Notes: generated by a model not told the origin, from the sequence alone. DNA of 64,000 nt from an uncultured Coprococcus sp. (GCA_934277375.1 CAKQTZ010000011.1:1-64000); one strand, 5' to 3'; shown: positions 18,282-28,307, counted from the first letter of the stretch. Translations and numbers: made by a program.

Positions 18282-18898
18282 TAGAGACATACAACACGAT
18301 ATTACAGGAGGGACAGGACGAGATAGTCGAGAAGAAGTCACGATTCATCGGCTATGCAGTTCCTGTGTCCTCGGAGGAAGAGGCATATGCCTTTGTCGAG
18401 AAGATCAGGAAGCAGCATTATGATGCAAGACATAACTGCTATGCATTTGCCATAGGCAGTGAGAATACACTGCTCAGATTCTCTGATGACGGAGAACCTC
18501 AGGGAACAGCTGGAAAACCCATTCTGGAGGTTATCACGGGAAATGCAGTGGTAAATATATGTATAGTTGTCACTAGATATTTCGGTGGAACACTGCTCGG
18601 AACCGGTGGCCTTGTGAGGGCATACACTGAGGCCGCCAAGCTTGCACTGGCTGATGCGGGCATACATAAGATGCAGCTCATGAAACTGGTGAAGATCACC
18701 ACGAATTACAACGATTCTGGCAAGGTGCAGTATCTGCTCAGCAACAGTGACGCGGTGATTGATGACACAGATTACACCGCCGATGTGTGCTTTAATGTGG
18801 CGGTGCCTGCGGACAGCTACGGACGTCTGGCTAAGCAGATAACAGAGGCTACATCTGCTAGAGCGATGATAGCAGACACAGCAGAAGAGTACAGATAA
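18278..18898 (+). CDS. YigZ/IMPACT family protein
   Basis: The UPF0029 N-terminal domain carries the family landmarks KKSRFIGYAVPV, HNCYAFAIG, DDGEPQGTAGKPIL and VTRYFGGTLLGTGGLVRAY, plus a C-terminal DUF1949-like ferredoxin fold. It is related to eukaryotic IMPACT; the molecular role in bacteria is unsettled, with links to ribosome-associated stress proposed. It is translationally coupled to nrdR. The 3' end overlaps the convergent permease gene by 41 bp. Confidence 0.88.
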   Translation: MIETYNTILQEGQDEIVEKKSRFIGYAVPVSSEEEAYAFVEKIRKQHYDARHNCYAFAIGSENTLLRFSDDGEPQGTAGKPILEVITGNAVVNICIVVTRYFGGTLLGTGGLVRAYTEAAKLALADAGIHKMQLMKLVKITTNYNDSGKVQYLLSNSDAVIDDTDYTADVCFNVAVPADSYGRLAKQITEATSARAMIADTAEEYR

Positions 18899-19841
18899 TT
18901 ATGAATGGCAGGGCTATGGAGAAAACTTTATAGCTCCTGAACACTATTCTGAGTATTGATGTCAGGATAAAACAAATAATACATGCCAGACATATACATA
19001 TAAGAGTTTGGCCTAATTGTCTTAAACCATCATATATTGACAATGAGACAAGGCTGAGTATAGCAGCGGGGATAATTCCCGCTGCTATATTTTTTATACA
19101 GAATGTATTTCTACCGCCGGAGGGAAGCATGGCGTATACACCATCGCGGAGGTCCTTGAGATAATTCTGCAGGCCGAGAAGTGCACAGATAAATATAATT
19201 ATGTAAACTAATCCGTGGACAGGAAAATTGTTCGGAACTATTTCATTTGTTGCAATATATTTACCCGACAGGCTGGTTTTGATAGTAAATATATCCTTGT
19301 CAGCCATATAGCCCATAAAATGTTCATTGATGTAATTGTCTATATCTTCGTGAGAGTACCCTGTTGCGCTTCCCACAGGATACTTCCTGGTGATTGTGTC
19401 TGCCGATATGTCAGAGGCGTATGCCATGAGTATCGCTGCATACACTGATTCTGAAGTCACAGAGACAAATGAACTTCCGGGGGTGGTATATATGACAACA
19501 GGATTGTCTGTTTCTTTGATAAAAGTTTCTGTAAAATTGTATGGAATCATGTATCCGGAGTCTATCTTGCCGGATGCCACATCATTCTGCATGATCGATG
19601 AGTCATCGTATATTCTGAATTCAAATCCAGTCGAATTGTCGGTAAGGTATGCCTCCATGATATCAGTGTGTGTGTCTGTCTCTTCGAAGCAAATTCCGGA
19701 TATGATCTCTGTAGTCTGTTTTTTCTCTGGAAGCAGACATATAATAAACAGTGCAGCGGGAACGATCATGAGCACTGCGATCATGGCCGGCCTACACAAT
19801 GTTCTCTTTATCAGTAAAGCAATCTGTCTGAAATTCTTCAC
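18858..19841 (-). CDS. ABC-2 type transporter permease
   Basis: One N-terminal membrane helix is followed by an extracytoplasmic region of about 170 residues, then a group of helices at the C-terminus. This is the DrrB/YhgE-like ABC-2 exporter layout. The start is GTG at 19841, with AGGGGG 8 nt upstream. It is the last gene of a minus-strand operon with an ATPase and a second permease, so the pair probably forms a heterodimer. Substrate unknown. Its end overlaps the YigZ gene. Confidence 0.75.
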   Translation of the reverse strand: MKNFRQIALLIKRTLCRPAMIAVLMIVPAALFIICLLPEKKQTTEIISGICFEETDTHTDIMEAYLTDNSTGFEFRIYDDSSIMQNDVASGKIDSGYMIPYNFTETFIKETDNPVVIYTTPGSSFVSVTSESVYAAILMAYASDISADTITRKYPVGSATGYSHEDIDNYINEHFMGYMADKDIFTIKTSLSGKYIATNEIVPNNFPVHGLVYIIIFICALLGLQNYLKDLRDGVYAMLPSGGRNTFCIKNIAAGIIPAAILSLVSLSIYDGLRQLGQTLICICLACIICFILTSILRIVFRSYKVFSIALPFIIICTLLLCLLSSL

Positions 19842-19857
19842 GCGTCTATCCCCCTAT

Positions 19858-20973
19858 CTATGAGATGTAACTGCAAAGTGTCTGTGCCAGGTGGTTTAGT
19901 ATGGAATTGTGGCAGAAGTCCTTTGCAAAATTGGGCAGCAGGGCTTCCGGGATAAAGAATCCGCTCAGATAAGCCAGCACAATGGATACAACTGTGAGCA
20001 AAAGGATGCATCCTGTAATTCCAGCAGGTATCATACTCACAATAAGAGTTAATAATGTGACAAATGCGGTGATAACGCATCCAAATAAAATGCCGTACAC
20101 AGATAAATGTATGTGCAGCTTACCGGTGAAGGCTGCTGCTATACACAGAGATATGTAGACGGATATATATAGGAGGTATTCCCATACATATATGGATACA
20201 AAGCTGCTGATATATCTGAGTGTGCTGTCAATTCCATGTGCGCGGAGCTGCATCCGGTAGGATGCAGGCGTGTTCAAAATGAATGGAATGAATATGACTC
20301 CACATAGCATCATGAGAAATATCACTGATGCACTCATATAGAAGTCAGTTGTATCAGATGCTCGGGTCGCATTTATCTCATTGGTCACAAAAACAGATGC
20401 CCTGTCAAGAACCCTTTTCAGAAACGTGGTGTTGATGTCATCGCTGAGGTTTTGCTGGATATCATCTGGAAGAGCCATATCCCTGCCTATTGCCTGGACG
20501 GAATATATGGCAGCCTGTGATATTCCGAGCATGGATGACGTGGATTGAAACAGGTCATTCAGAACAAAGGAATCTATGGAATGACTGTCGGAGTAGTACA
20601 CTTCAACCGGAGTGTTCGTGCCATCCATGATATCGCTGATTATGTTATCAGGTACATATACAGCGGCGAATATACTTCCATCGGATAACTTGGACATGGC
20701 AGTTTCCTTGTCCGATATCTCCTCAAATGTGCAGGAAGATCTGTAACTATCCATGTCTTTTATGGCTGCATATGCCATCTGTGACATATTTGAATCAGCA
20801 TTCATGATTATACCGATACACATAGGTGATCGGTCAGGATCTGAATAGATATAGCTGACGGCTTTAAGTGCCAGTGTTGAGAATAATGATATCATGACTA
20901 CGGCTGCGACAAGCATATATGTACCATAGTGGGATATTCTTTTAAGGTCAGTTCTTATGAGTCTGTAAAACAT
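19858..20973 (-). CDS. ABC-2 type transporter permease
   Basis: A 371-residue protein with one N-terminal helix, a large outside domain (residues 45-220) and a C-terminal block of about five helices. It is the same architecture as its downstream partner, so the two likely form the membrane part of one exporter. A good ribosome binding site (GGAGGTT) precedes the ATG. The next gene starts 16 bp beyond the stop. The substrate cannot be inferred. Confidence 0.75.
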   Translation of the reverse strand: MFYRLIRTDLKRISHYGTYMLVAAVVMISLFSTLALKAVSYIYSDPDRSPMCIGIIMNADSNMSQMAYAAIKDMDSYRSSCTFEEISDKETAMSKLSDGSIFAAVYVPDNIISDIMDGTNTPVEVYYSDSHSIDSFVLNDLFQSTSSMLGISQAAIYSVQAIGRDMALPDDIQQNLSDDINTTFLKRVLDRASVFVTNEINATRASDTTDFYMSASVIFLMMLCGVIFIPFILNTPASYRMQLRAHGIDSTLRYISSFVSIYVWEYLLYISVYISLCIAAAFTGKLHIHLSVYGILFGCVITAFVTLLTLIVSMIPAGITGCILLLTVVSIVLAYLSGFFIPEALLPNFAKDFCHNSILNHLAQTLCSYIS

Positions 20974-20988
20974 AGATAACCTCCAGGA

Positions 20989-21663
20989 TCAGTCAAAACG
21001 GAGCAGGTCAATGTATGATTTTTCGGATCTGAATTGGGACGAAGCAGGATCCTGCCTGTCAACAGCAAGCTTCAGATGCCCGTTTTTCAGCGTATATATT
21101 TTGTCACATATGTCCAGAGCTGAGGCTTCATGCGTGGCAATTATGACGATGCCTCCGGATGCCGTATACCCCTGGAGATATCTCAAGATACCATTTTTGC
21201 AGACCAGATCCAGTGATGCGAGTGGTTCATCGAGAAGCAGCAGATCCGGATCGTACATCATGACTATGGCCAGACTCAAGCGCTTTTTCATTCCACCTGA
21301 TAATTTGGATACACGTTTATCCAGAAAATTATCTACGCCGAGACTGGTACATATATCCATATTGTGGGAATTCAGAACGGTTCTTTTGCTGCCGGGATGC
21401 CATAGTCGTATATTATCAATGGCGGTCAGCTCTGGAAGCAGGGGGTTGTTCTGGGGAAGCAGCACAGCATTTCCAACAGAGTCAAATCCAAAACTGCCGG
21501 AATCTGCCCTGATATTGCCTGCAAGTACACTGAGAAGTGTAGATTTGCCAGAGCCGTTTATGCCGAGCAGGGCAACACTCTGTCCCGGCTCAACTGAGAA
21601 AGATATATCAGACAGAACATGGTTCTTTCCGTAACTTTTATTTATTGAAGATACAGAAAACAT
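20989..21663 (-). CDS. ABC transporter ATP-binding protein
   Basis: Complete nucleotide-binding domain: Walker A GINGSGKST near residue 34, Q-loop LLPQNNPLLP, signature LSGGMKKRLSLA, Walker B LLLDEPLASLD and the switch His in IATHEAS. It energises the two permeases encoded downstream. GAGGAGG lies before the ATG, overlapping the end of the preceding small gene. Confidence 0.9.
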   Translation of the reverse strand: MFSVSSINKSYGKNHVLSDISFSVEPGQSVALLGINGSGKSTLLSVLAGNIRADSGSFGFDSVGNAVLLPQNNPLLPELTAIDNIRLWHPGSKRTVLNSHNMDICTSLGVDNFLDKRVSKLSGGMKKRLSLAIVMMYDPDLLLLDEPLASLDLVCKNGILRYLQGYTASGGIVIIATHEASALDICDKIYTLKNGHLKLAVDRQDPASSQFRSEKSYIDLLRFD

Positions 21664-21936
21664 CTAGTATTCCTCCTCTATAACGTGAAAATCGAGATAG
21701 TCGAAATCGATATCTTCAACAAAATTATCCGCAGTGAATCTGGTGCGGGCGTGGTGAATGAATTCATCTTTGTTCTTCTGAAGCCAAACAGGCTTTGCCA
21801 GATCGAATTCGTAGCACATGTCCTCAAGTGCTTTGTATACTTTGTGTGTTCTAGTCATCTCGTGATCGGATATACAGATCACGGTATCATTGATCAGATG
21901 ATTGTCTTTTATAAGTTTGCCCCATACTCTGAACAT
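21664..21936 (-). CDS. Small conserved protein of unknown function
   Basis: A 90-residue acidic soluble protein with a strong ribosome binding site (GGAGG) and a stop adjoining the ABC ATPase start, so it leads the four-gene exporter operon. The sequence (TRTHKVYKALEDMCYEFDLAKPVWL) looks like small uncharacterised Lachnospiraceae proteins. No catalytic motif is seen and I assign no function. Divergent from the HtrA gene. Confidence 0.7.
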   Translation of the reverse strand: MFRVWGKLIKDNHLINDTVICISDHEMTRTHKVYKALEDMCYEFDLAKPVWLQKNKDEFIHHARTRFTADNFVEDIDFDYLDFHVIEEEY

Positions 21937-22114
21937 ATATTATCCTCCAGAAAGGTTTATAGTATCGTTTTCAACATAGTATATAACATTTGTGCACAGA
22001 ATTAAAACATTAAAGACACAAATATGACACATTTACTGCGTATAGTAGCAAATGTAAGAAAGAAATAGGTACATAATTAAATATAAATGAATAAAAAGCG
22101 AAAGGATGATAGAT

Positions 22115-23803
22115 ATGGAACAGGACAACAGAAATCAAATGAATGGTGGAGATATCCAGGAAAAGGCAGCAGGAAGTGTTCCGCCAGAGAATGATAACCA
22201 GAATGCTCAGGGAGCCCAGTCAGACAGCATGTATCATTATAGCTACATGAAAAACAGGGGTGATTCAAGATTTGACAGACCGGCCGGAGCACAGCAGACA
22301 CAGAACTTCCAGAATAATCCGCAGACTCAGAATAATGCACAGGCTCAGAACAACAGGCAGACTGGTTCAGATGCACAGAGAAGTCAGCAGAACACCGCAT
22401 ATTCAGGTTTTCAGAGAAATGTTAATGGAATGGAAGCCTGGTATGACAGCCAGAGAATGGCAAGCGGATATCAAAACCCAGGAAATGGTATGGGAGGATA
22501 TGGTAATGGCGGATATGGCGCACAGATGAATAAGGCAGCACAGTCGCAGCACAAAGCTGAAAAGCCTCGTAAGCAGAAGAAAGAGCATGCTAAGAAAAAC
22601 GGTGGATTTGGCAGAAAGGCAGCAGGAGTTGTGGCTGCAGCAGTCGTATTTGGCCTGGTAGCAGGCACCGTGTTCCAGGGTGTGAGATATGGATCTGATA
22701 AATTTCTGAACAAGAACAGTGCGGCATCAGAGGTGACCACAGAGCAGGCTGCAGATGCCTCTACTGAGAACAATGCACCACAGCTCAAGCAGGCTTCATC
22801 AGATGCCACAAGTACAGTATATGATGTGGCAACGGTTGCCAAGAAGGTTATGCCTTCCATCGTATCGATCACAGGAACATATGTAACGACATATGATTAC
22901 TGGTTCAATTCATACCAGCAGGAGTCAACAGGAGCCGGTTCAGGTATCATCATCGGCAAGGATGATCAGTACCTGTATATAGCGACAAACTACCATGTAG
23001 TAGAGAATGCAAAATCGCTGTCAGTAACATTTGTGGATGATAAGAGCGCAGACGCAACGGTAAAGGGATTCGTTGAGAACAATGATATAGCAGTTGTTAC
23101 AGTTAAGCTTTCAGATATATCTGATGACACTTTGAATGAGATAAAGGAGATTCAGGTAGGTTCATCCGCTGACCTTTCAGTTGGAGATCCTTGTGTGGCA
23201 ATAGGTAATGCCCTTGGATATGGACAGTCAGTTACAGTTGGATATATAAGTGCACTTAACAGAGAGATCAGTGCTTCAGATGAGACAGTTAAGGTACTTC
23301 AGACAGATGCGGCCATCAATCCTGGTAACAGTGGTGGAGCACTTGTCAATATGCAGGGTGAGTTGATCGGTATCAACACAGCCAAGTATTCCGATACAAG
23401 TGTAGAGGGTATGGGATATGCACTTCCTATATCAGATGTCCAGGATATAATCAATGATCTCATAGCAGGCAAGAATGTGTCAAATGATGGAACAACATCA
23501 GGTCAGGCATACCTTGGTATATCAGCCCAGACCATCACAAGTCAGTATGCGCAGCTTCTGAATATGCCGGAGGGTGTCTATATCTCATCAGTTGAGCAGG
23601 GATCAGCAGCAGAGGAATGCGGACTTCAGTCAGGTGATATAATCTGCAGCCTTGATGGTGAGGACATAGCAGATATGGATACATTCCATGACAAGATCGT
23701 GGCATGTAAGCCTGGAGATAAGGTAACGATCGTATACTACAGAAATAACAATGGTAATTATGAGAAACAGACAGTTACAGCTACTCTGAAAGAGAAGCAG
23801 TAA
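22115..23803 (+). CDS. HtrA/DegP-like membrane-anchored serine protease
   Basis: About 165 polar residues rich in Gln and Asn sit before a single membrane helix (about 169-190). A trypsin-like domain follows with His (ATNYHVVEN, near 291), Asp (NNDIAVV, near 323) and Ser (NPGNSGGAL, near 402), and then one PDZ domain (about 465-560). It degrades misfolded proteins outside the cell. The start at 22115 fits AAAGGA at 22101-22106; the in-frame ATG at 22106 overlaps that site. The Gln/Asn-rich cytoplasmic N-terminus is longer than in Bacillus HtrA. Confidence 0.9.
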   Translation: MEQDNRNQMNGGDIQEKAAGSVPPENDNQNAQGAQSDSMYHYSYMKNRGDSRFDRPAGAQQTQNFQNNPQTQNNAQAQNNRQTGSDAQRSQQNTAYSGFQRNVNGMEAWYDSQRMASGYQNPGNGMGGYGNGGYGAQMNKAAQSQHKAEKPRKQKKEHAKKNGGFGRKAAGVVAAAVVFGLVAGTVFQGVRYGSDKFLNKNSAASEVTTEQAADASTENNAPQLKQASSDATSTVYDVATVAKKVMPSIVSITGTYVTTYDYWFNSYQQESTGAGSGIIIGKDDQYLYIATNYHVVENAKSLSVTFVDDKSADATVKGFVENNDIAVVTVKLSDISDDTLNEIKEIQVGSSADLSVGDPCVAIGNALGYGQSVTVGYISALNREISASDETVKVLQTDAAINPGNSGGALVNMQGELIGINTAKYSDTSVEGMGYALPISDVQDIINDLIAGKNVSNDGTTSGQAYLGISAQTITSQYAQLLNMPEGVYISSVEQGSAAEECGLQSGDIICSLDGEDIADMDTFHDKIVACKPGDKVTIVYYRNNNGNYEKQTVTATLKEKQ

Positions 23804-23871
23804 ACAGAAAGATATTTCAGTGGTGATTTAGCACGGAGCTAACAGAACTGGATAGACTATATATTGGATAA

Positions 23872-23905
23872 CGGCACCTGTAAGTGAAATTGCAGGTGCC
23901 GTTTT
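23872..23905 (+). terminator. Terminator after the HtrA gene
   Basis: The perfect 9-bp stem CGGCACCTG / CAGGTGCCG is followed by TTTT. It sits between the HtrA gene and the convergent membrane protein gene. Confidence 0.75.
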
Positions 23906-23943
23906 GCAGTGGTGCCATATTATATTTTAGAAGCAATTATATT

Positions 23944-24555
23944 TTAAAATTGTAATCTGCCGGCGTTATACCTGAAGTCATCGTACTCATCAGGTATATT
24001 GTCAAGCTCAGCGGTGAAAGACTGTACATCGATTGCATCTCCGCGGGTTATACTCTGTTCCATATTGTTCAGTCTGTTCTCATATATGGACAGACCGCTC
24101 AGAATGGATGTGCAGTATTCTTCTTCGTTGACAAATGTATTCACGCCGTGCTTGATGCGGTAGTTTTTGGAGAATCCGCAGTCAATATTGATGATATATA
24201 TACGGATGTAACGTCCGATCCTGATGAGCATATATATCACAAATATATATGTTGCGTAGTATAGTGCCGTGCCCATGGCAAATGCAGCATGAGTGGAGAT
24301 GAAGAAACATATGGCTGCCACGACCACCATGATACAGGCATTCACTATAACATTTGATAATATGTCCTTGCGTTTCTTTGGAATATTTGCAAGCTCCGTA
24401 CTGAATATGTTCCGGTTGTATGCTATGCGCTTCCTCTTGTTGTCGATCTCTGACAGCAGATTGCCATAGCTCTGCTCGGGTGTACGGTCAAACTTATCCC
24501 CGCCAAATGATATGGTATCTTTTGTTGATACAGGTTCTGATGATTTTAATTGCAT
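23944..24555 (-). CDS. Membrane protein of unknown function
   Basis: A 203-residue protein. About 65 charged residues precede two closely spaced membrane helices (residues 68-120), and a soluble acidic C-terminus follows. The ATG at 24555 is preceded by GGGGG, so the longer reading from 24603 is unlikely. No known domain is recognised. Divergent from tgt. Confidence 0.6.
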   Translation of the reverse strand: MQLKSSEPVSTKDTISFGGDKFDRTPEQSYGNLLSEIDNKRKRIAYNRNIFSTELANIPKKRKDILSNVIVNACIMVVVAAICFFISTHAAFAMGTALYYATYIFVIYMLIRIGRYIRIYIINIDCGFSKNYRIKHGVNTFVNEEEYCTSILSGLSIYENRLNNMEQSITRGDAIDVQSFTAELDNIPDEYDDFRYNAGRLQF

Positions 24556-24720
24556 ATTGATTTCCCCCTTTTTTTCTATTTGCAAATATAACAGATGCTG
24601 CAATAAAATAAAAGCGTAATATGAATGTAAGGTGTATACATTGGTTCAAATCTGCTTGCAAATATAGTACAAATGGTGCATTATATCATAAGATAGAAGA
24701 AAAGAAAGGTTTACATAATA

Positions 24721-25854
24721 ATGTATAAAATACTTTGTAAAGATGGACGAGCAAAGAGAGCTGAGTTTCAGACTGTCCACGGAACAGTACAGACACCTCT
24801 GTTCATGAATGTTGGAACAGCGGCAGCCATAAAGGGTGCTGTAGCGACGACGGATCTCAAGGACATAGGATGCCAGATCGAGCTCTCGAATACATATCAT
24901 CTCCATGTGAGACCGGGAGATAAGATTGTAAAGCAGATGGGTGGTTTACATAAGTTTATGTACTGGGACAGACCGATACTCACCGACTCAGGTGGATTTC
25001 AGGTGTTCTCCCTTGCAGGACTCAGAAAGATCAAGGAGGAGGGCGTAACCTTCAATTCCCATGTCGATGGACGTAAGATATTCATGGGACCTGAGGAGAG
25101 CATGCAGATACAGTCGAATCTGGCATCTACCATAGCTATGGCGTTTGACGAGTGTGCTCCTGCACTGGCTGACAGGCAGTATGTGGAGAATTCTGTTGCG
25201 AGAACTGCAAGATGGCTTGTCAGATGTAAGAATGAGATGGAGAGACTGAATAGCCTGCCTGATACTATCAACAAGAACCAGCTGCTGTTCGGAATCAACC
25301 AGGGGGCTGTATATGATGATATCAGAATAGACCATGCCAAGAGGATCAGCGAGCTTGATCTTCCGGGATATGCTATAGGAGGACTTGCCGTTGGTGAGAC
25401 TGCGGAACAGATGTATCACATACTTGATGTGACAGTTCCGTATCTGCCAGAGGACAGGCCGACATATCTCATGGGTGTTGGAACTCCGGCTAATATACTT
25501 GAGGCAGTCGACAGAGGTGTAGATTTCTTTGACTGTGTATATCCATCCAGAAATGGACGCCACGCACATGTGTACACGAAGCATGGCAAGCTTAATCTTA
25601 AGAATGCCAGATTTGAGACGGACGACAGACCTATAGAGGAGGGCTGTGGATGTCCTGCATGCCAGCACTACAGCAGAGCTTATATCAGACATCTGCTCAA
25701 AGCAAACGAAATGCTCGGTATGAGATTTTGCGTCTTGCATAATTTGTATTTTTATAATAATATGATGAAAGACATCAGAGAGGCCATAGAAGAAGGAAGA
25801 TATCAGTCATACAAGAAATCGATGCTTGAGAGCCTTGCTGGTGGAGAAGAGTAA
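24721..25854 (+). CDS. tgt: tRNA-guanine transglycosylase
   Basis: Bacterial TGT of full length (377 aa) that exchanges guanine-34 for preQ1 in tRNAs with GUN anticodons. Visible landmarks: LTDSGGFQVFSL near 86 with the proton-acceptor Asp, GINQGAVYDDIR near 190, FFDCVYPSRNGRHAHV near 270 with the nucleophilic Asp, and the zinc site CGCPAC...H near 308-340. It is followed at 19 bp by yajC, the usual tgt-yajC arrangement. Confidence 0.95.
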   Translation: MYKILCKDGRAKRAEFQTVHGTVQTPLFMNVGTAAAIKGAVATTDLKDIGCQIELSNTYHLHVRPGDKIVKQMGGLHKFMYWDRPILTDSGGFQVFSLAGLRKIKEEGVTFNSHVDGRKIFMGPEESMQIQSNLASTIAMAFDECAPALADRQYVENSVARTARWLVRCKNEMERLNSLPDTINKNQLLFGINQGAVYDDIRIDHAKRISELDLPGYAIGGLAVGETAEQMYHILDVTVPYLPEDRPTYLMGVGTPANILEAVDRGVDFFDCVYPSRNGRHAHVYTKHGKLNLKNARFETDDRPIEEGCGCPACQHYSRAYIRHLLKANEMLGMRFCVLHNLYFYNNMMKDIREAIEEGRYQSYKKSMLESLAGGEE

Positions 25855-25873
25855 TCAAAAAGGAGACTAGAGA

Positions 25874-26239
25874 ATGAATTCACTTTCAACTATTTTATCA
25901 TCAGGTACACAGGCCAGCGGCGGTTCATCTGTTATGTTTATTGTGGTATACATTGCGATCTTTGCTGCAATCATTTATTTCATGATGATCAGACCTCAGA
26001 AGAAGCAGAAGGCCAAGACAGATCAGATGCATTCACAGATGGAGCCTGGTGATAACATCATGACAACCAGTGGTTTCTACGGAACTATCCTTGACGTGGT
26101 TGATGATACAACAATCATCGTTGAGTTCGGTAACAACAAGAACTGTCGTATACCTATGCACAAGAATGCTGTGGCAGAGCTTGAGAAGCAGGGCTCAGCA
26201 ACTGCATCAGACAGCGACAAAGATAAAGAGAAGAAGTAG
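25874..26239 (+). CDS. yajC: Preprotein translocase subunit YajC
   Basis: A 121-residue protein with one N-terminal membrane helix, then MMIRPQKKQKAK and the conserved GDNIMTTSGFYGTI block, ending in a charged tail. It is an accessory subunit of the SecYEG-SecDF translocon. AAGGAGA lies upstream of the ATG, and a hairpin follows at 26270. Confidence 0.93.
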   Translation: MNSLSTILSSGTQASGGSSVMFIVVYIAIFAAIIYFMMIRPQKKQKAKTDQMHSQMEPGDNIMTTSGFYGTILDVVDDTTIIVEFGNNKNCRIPMHKNAVAELEKQGSATASDSDKDKEKK

Positions 26240-26269
26240 GATATAAAAGGTATCATATTATAGAAAATT

Positions 26270-26308
26270 AAGCAGCGTACACGGTAATGTGTATGCTGCT
26301 TAAATTTT
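26270..26308 (+). terminator. Terminator after yajC
   Basis: A 13-bp stem (26270-26282 with 26289-26301, G-U tolerant) is followed by a short AT-rich tract with TTTT. It separates yajC from the convergent PHP gene. Confidence 0.6.
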
Positions 26309-26332
26309 GCCTGCATGTAAAGACTATGGTTA

Positions 26333-27247
26333 TTATTTGGCATTGCAATAATCCCTGATATCTTGGAATACAGCCTCTGTTATATGGAGTCCGCCTCTTC
26401 CAGTGCCGACAGATATGTCAGGCTTTGCTGCTCCGTGGAAATCTGAGCCGCCAGATATGATCAGACCATGTTTTCGTGCCATTTCACGGAGTTTTCCGGA
26501 TTCATACGAATTGTTTGAGGAGTGGTATACCTCAAGTCCTGAAAGGCCGTATGGCTTCAGCTCCTCAAGCATGTCCTCTATCTGATTATATCCGAAGCCG
26601 TATATAAGAGGGTGGGCGATGAACGCTGCTTTGCCGTAGGTTCTTATGAGCCTGATGGCTTCAGCGGCAGGAATATCAGGGGTTGGAATGTAGTATTTGC
26701 ATTTCTTGCCGAGATACTTTTTGAATGCCTGATTCATGTCCTTGCATACACCTTCAGCTATGAGCACTCTGGCAAAATGAGCTCTTGTGACCACTGTGTC
26801 CGGATTGCCGTGCTGCAGCTTCTCCATGGTCATGTCTATGCCATCGGCGCGGAATCTCTCACACATATGCTCGTTTCTGTCGTAGCGCCCCTGTCTGATG
26901 GAGGCAAGCCGGGCTATGAGCTCAGGGTTTTTATAGTCCATATAGAATCCGAGAATGTGGATCTCCACACCATTATATATGGCAGACATCTCTATGCCCG
27001 GAACGACATCGATATGGTGATCTCTGCTGTCAGAAAAAACGGAGCTGGGAGCATCGCTTTTGACATGGGGAAGCGTGCTGTTCCATTTGTCGGCATATGC
27101 GATTGCCTCAGATACGCCGTCCACAGTGTCGTGATCGGTGATGGCGATTGCCGCAAGGTTCCTGTCTATGGCCAGCTGGCATACCTCTGACGGGCTGCAT
27201 GATCCGTCTGAAGCAGTGGTGTGAAGGTGCATATCTATAAATCTCAT
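26333..27247 (-). CDS. PHP-domain phosphoesterase, YciV/RNase AM-like
   Basis: The PHP metal-binding motifs are all present: HLHTTASDG, ITDHDTVDG, PGIEMSA, AHFARVL, AFIAHPLI and GGSDFHG. An inserted helical segment (about residues 95-185) is typical of the 3',5'-nucleotide phosphatase / RNase AM branch. It probably hydrolyses pAp or short 5'-phosphorylated RNA. The ATG at 27247 is preceded by GGAGG and is preferred over an in-frame ATG at 27262 that lies before that site. Confidence 0.87.
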   Translation of the reverse strand: MRFIDMHLHTTASDGSCSPSEVCQLAIDRNLAAIAITDHDTVDGVSEAIAYADKWNSTLPHVKSDAPSSVFSDSRDHHIDVVPGIEMSAIYNGVEIHILGFYMDYKNPELIARLASIRQGRYDRNEHMCERFRADGIDMTMEKLQHGNPDTVVTRAHFARVLIAEGVCKDMNQAFKKYLGKKCKYYIPTPDIPAAEAIRLIRTYGKAAFIAHPLIYGFGYNQIEDMLEELKPYGLSGLEVYHSSNNSYESGKLREMARKHGLIISGGSDFHGAAKPDISVGTGRGGLHITEAVFQDIRDYCNAK

Positions 27248-27605
27248 GGTGAAAACCTCCATTTCTATTCATATATGTATTGTGTGTCAGAACAGCGCCG
27301 TAGTGACGCATTTCTGTTTTGGATATGATCTGACAGAGGTATTGTATATCAGATAAATGCATCTGTTCAAGTGAATAAAGTCACGTTCAAATGATATCAG
27401 CATACATATGACCGCGGAAAGCTTCCCCTTGTTAAAAACTTTCTCAATAAGGCATGTTGTACTTGATAAAGTACACGCAAATGCGACAAAAATTTTCAAT
27501 AAGCTATGGACTTCATAACTGTTTTGTGAGAAAATACCACTGATGGTTTGAATTAGAGAATTCGGAACCGCTTTTAAGAATTCATATTTTGAAAGGAGTT
27601 TCACA
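27248..27605. other. Divergent intergenic region with a palindrome
   Basis: There is no gene here. The stretch separates the PHP gene (minus) from the Fe-S scaffold gene (plus). It contains the palindrome TGTACTT-GATA-AAGTACA (27458-27475) and a strong ribosome binding site (GAAAGGAG) just before 27606. A promoter must lie here for the following highly expressed genes, but I cannot fix its boxes with confidence. Confidence 0.5.
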
Positions 27606-28307
27606 ATGATTTACACTAAGGAAGTTGAAAACATGTGCCCTGTAACAAAGGGTGCAAAGCATGAGCCAGCTCCTATTCCAGAAGAAGGAAAGTGGGTTTA
27701 CTCAAAGGAAATCAAAGACATCTCTGGTTTTACACATGGTGTAGGCTGGTGTGCACCACAGCAGGGTGCCTGCAAGCTTTCACTTAACGTAAAAGAGGGT
27801 GTTATCGAGGAGGCTCTTGTTGAGACTATTGGATGTTCAGGTATGACACATTCAGCAGCTATGGCAGCTGAGATTCTTCAGGGTAAGACAATTCTTGAGG
27901 CTCTCAACACTGACCTTGTGTGCGATGCTATCAATACAGCAATGAGAGAGTTATTCCTTCAGATCGTATACGGACGTACACAGAGTGCATTCTCAGATGA
28001 CGGACTTGCAGTTGGTGCCGGACTTGAGGATCTTGGAAAGGGTCTTCGTTCACAGGTTGGTACAATGTACGCAACAAAGGCTAAGGGTGTTCGTTACCTT
28101 GAGATGGCAGAGGGTTATGTAACAGGAATCGCACTTGATGCAGATGACGAAGTTATCGGATACCAGTTCGTTTCTCTTGGAAAGATGACTGACTTTATCA
28201 AGAAGGGTGATGACCCTAACACAGCTTGGGAGAAGGCTTCAGGTTCATACGGACGTGTTAAGCCAGAGCAGGGCGCTGTTAAGATCATCGATCCACGTAA
28301 AGAGTAG
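27606..28307 (+). CDS. NifU-like iron-sulfur cluster assembly scaffold protein
   Basis: Annotated in relatives as an Fe-S scaffold: it has GCSGMTHSAAMAAEILQGK with a conserved Cys, plus other Cys (NMCPVTK, GWCAPQQGACKL, LVCDAIN). Length is 233 residues. Codon use is strongly biased (GGT, GTT, CTT, CGT), which with the perfect ribosome binding site suggests high expression. It pairs with the GGGtGRT gene 29 bp downstream, an association seen in anaerobic Firmicutes. The exact client is unknown. Confidence 0.75.
   Translation: MIYTKEVENMCPVTKGAKHEPAPIPEEGKWVYSKEIKDISGFTHGVGWCAPQQGACKLSLNVKEGVIEEALVETIGCSGMTHSAAMAAEILQGKTILEALNTDLVCDAINTAMRELFLQIVYGRTQSAFSDDGLAVGAGLEDLGKGLRSQVGTMYATKAKGVRYLEMAEGYVTGIALDADDEVIGYQFVSLGKMTDFIKKGDDPNTAWEKASGSYGRVKPEQGAVKIIDPRKE

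Noticed and set aside
21664..21936. Small acidic protein as an anti-CRISPR
   Set aside because: It is the first gene of an ABC exporter operon with core-like codons and is far from the cas locus.
24988..25740. 250-codon minus-strand frame inside tgt
   Set aside because: Shadow of tgt, whose motifs are all intact.
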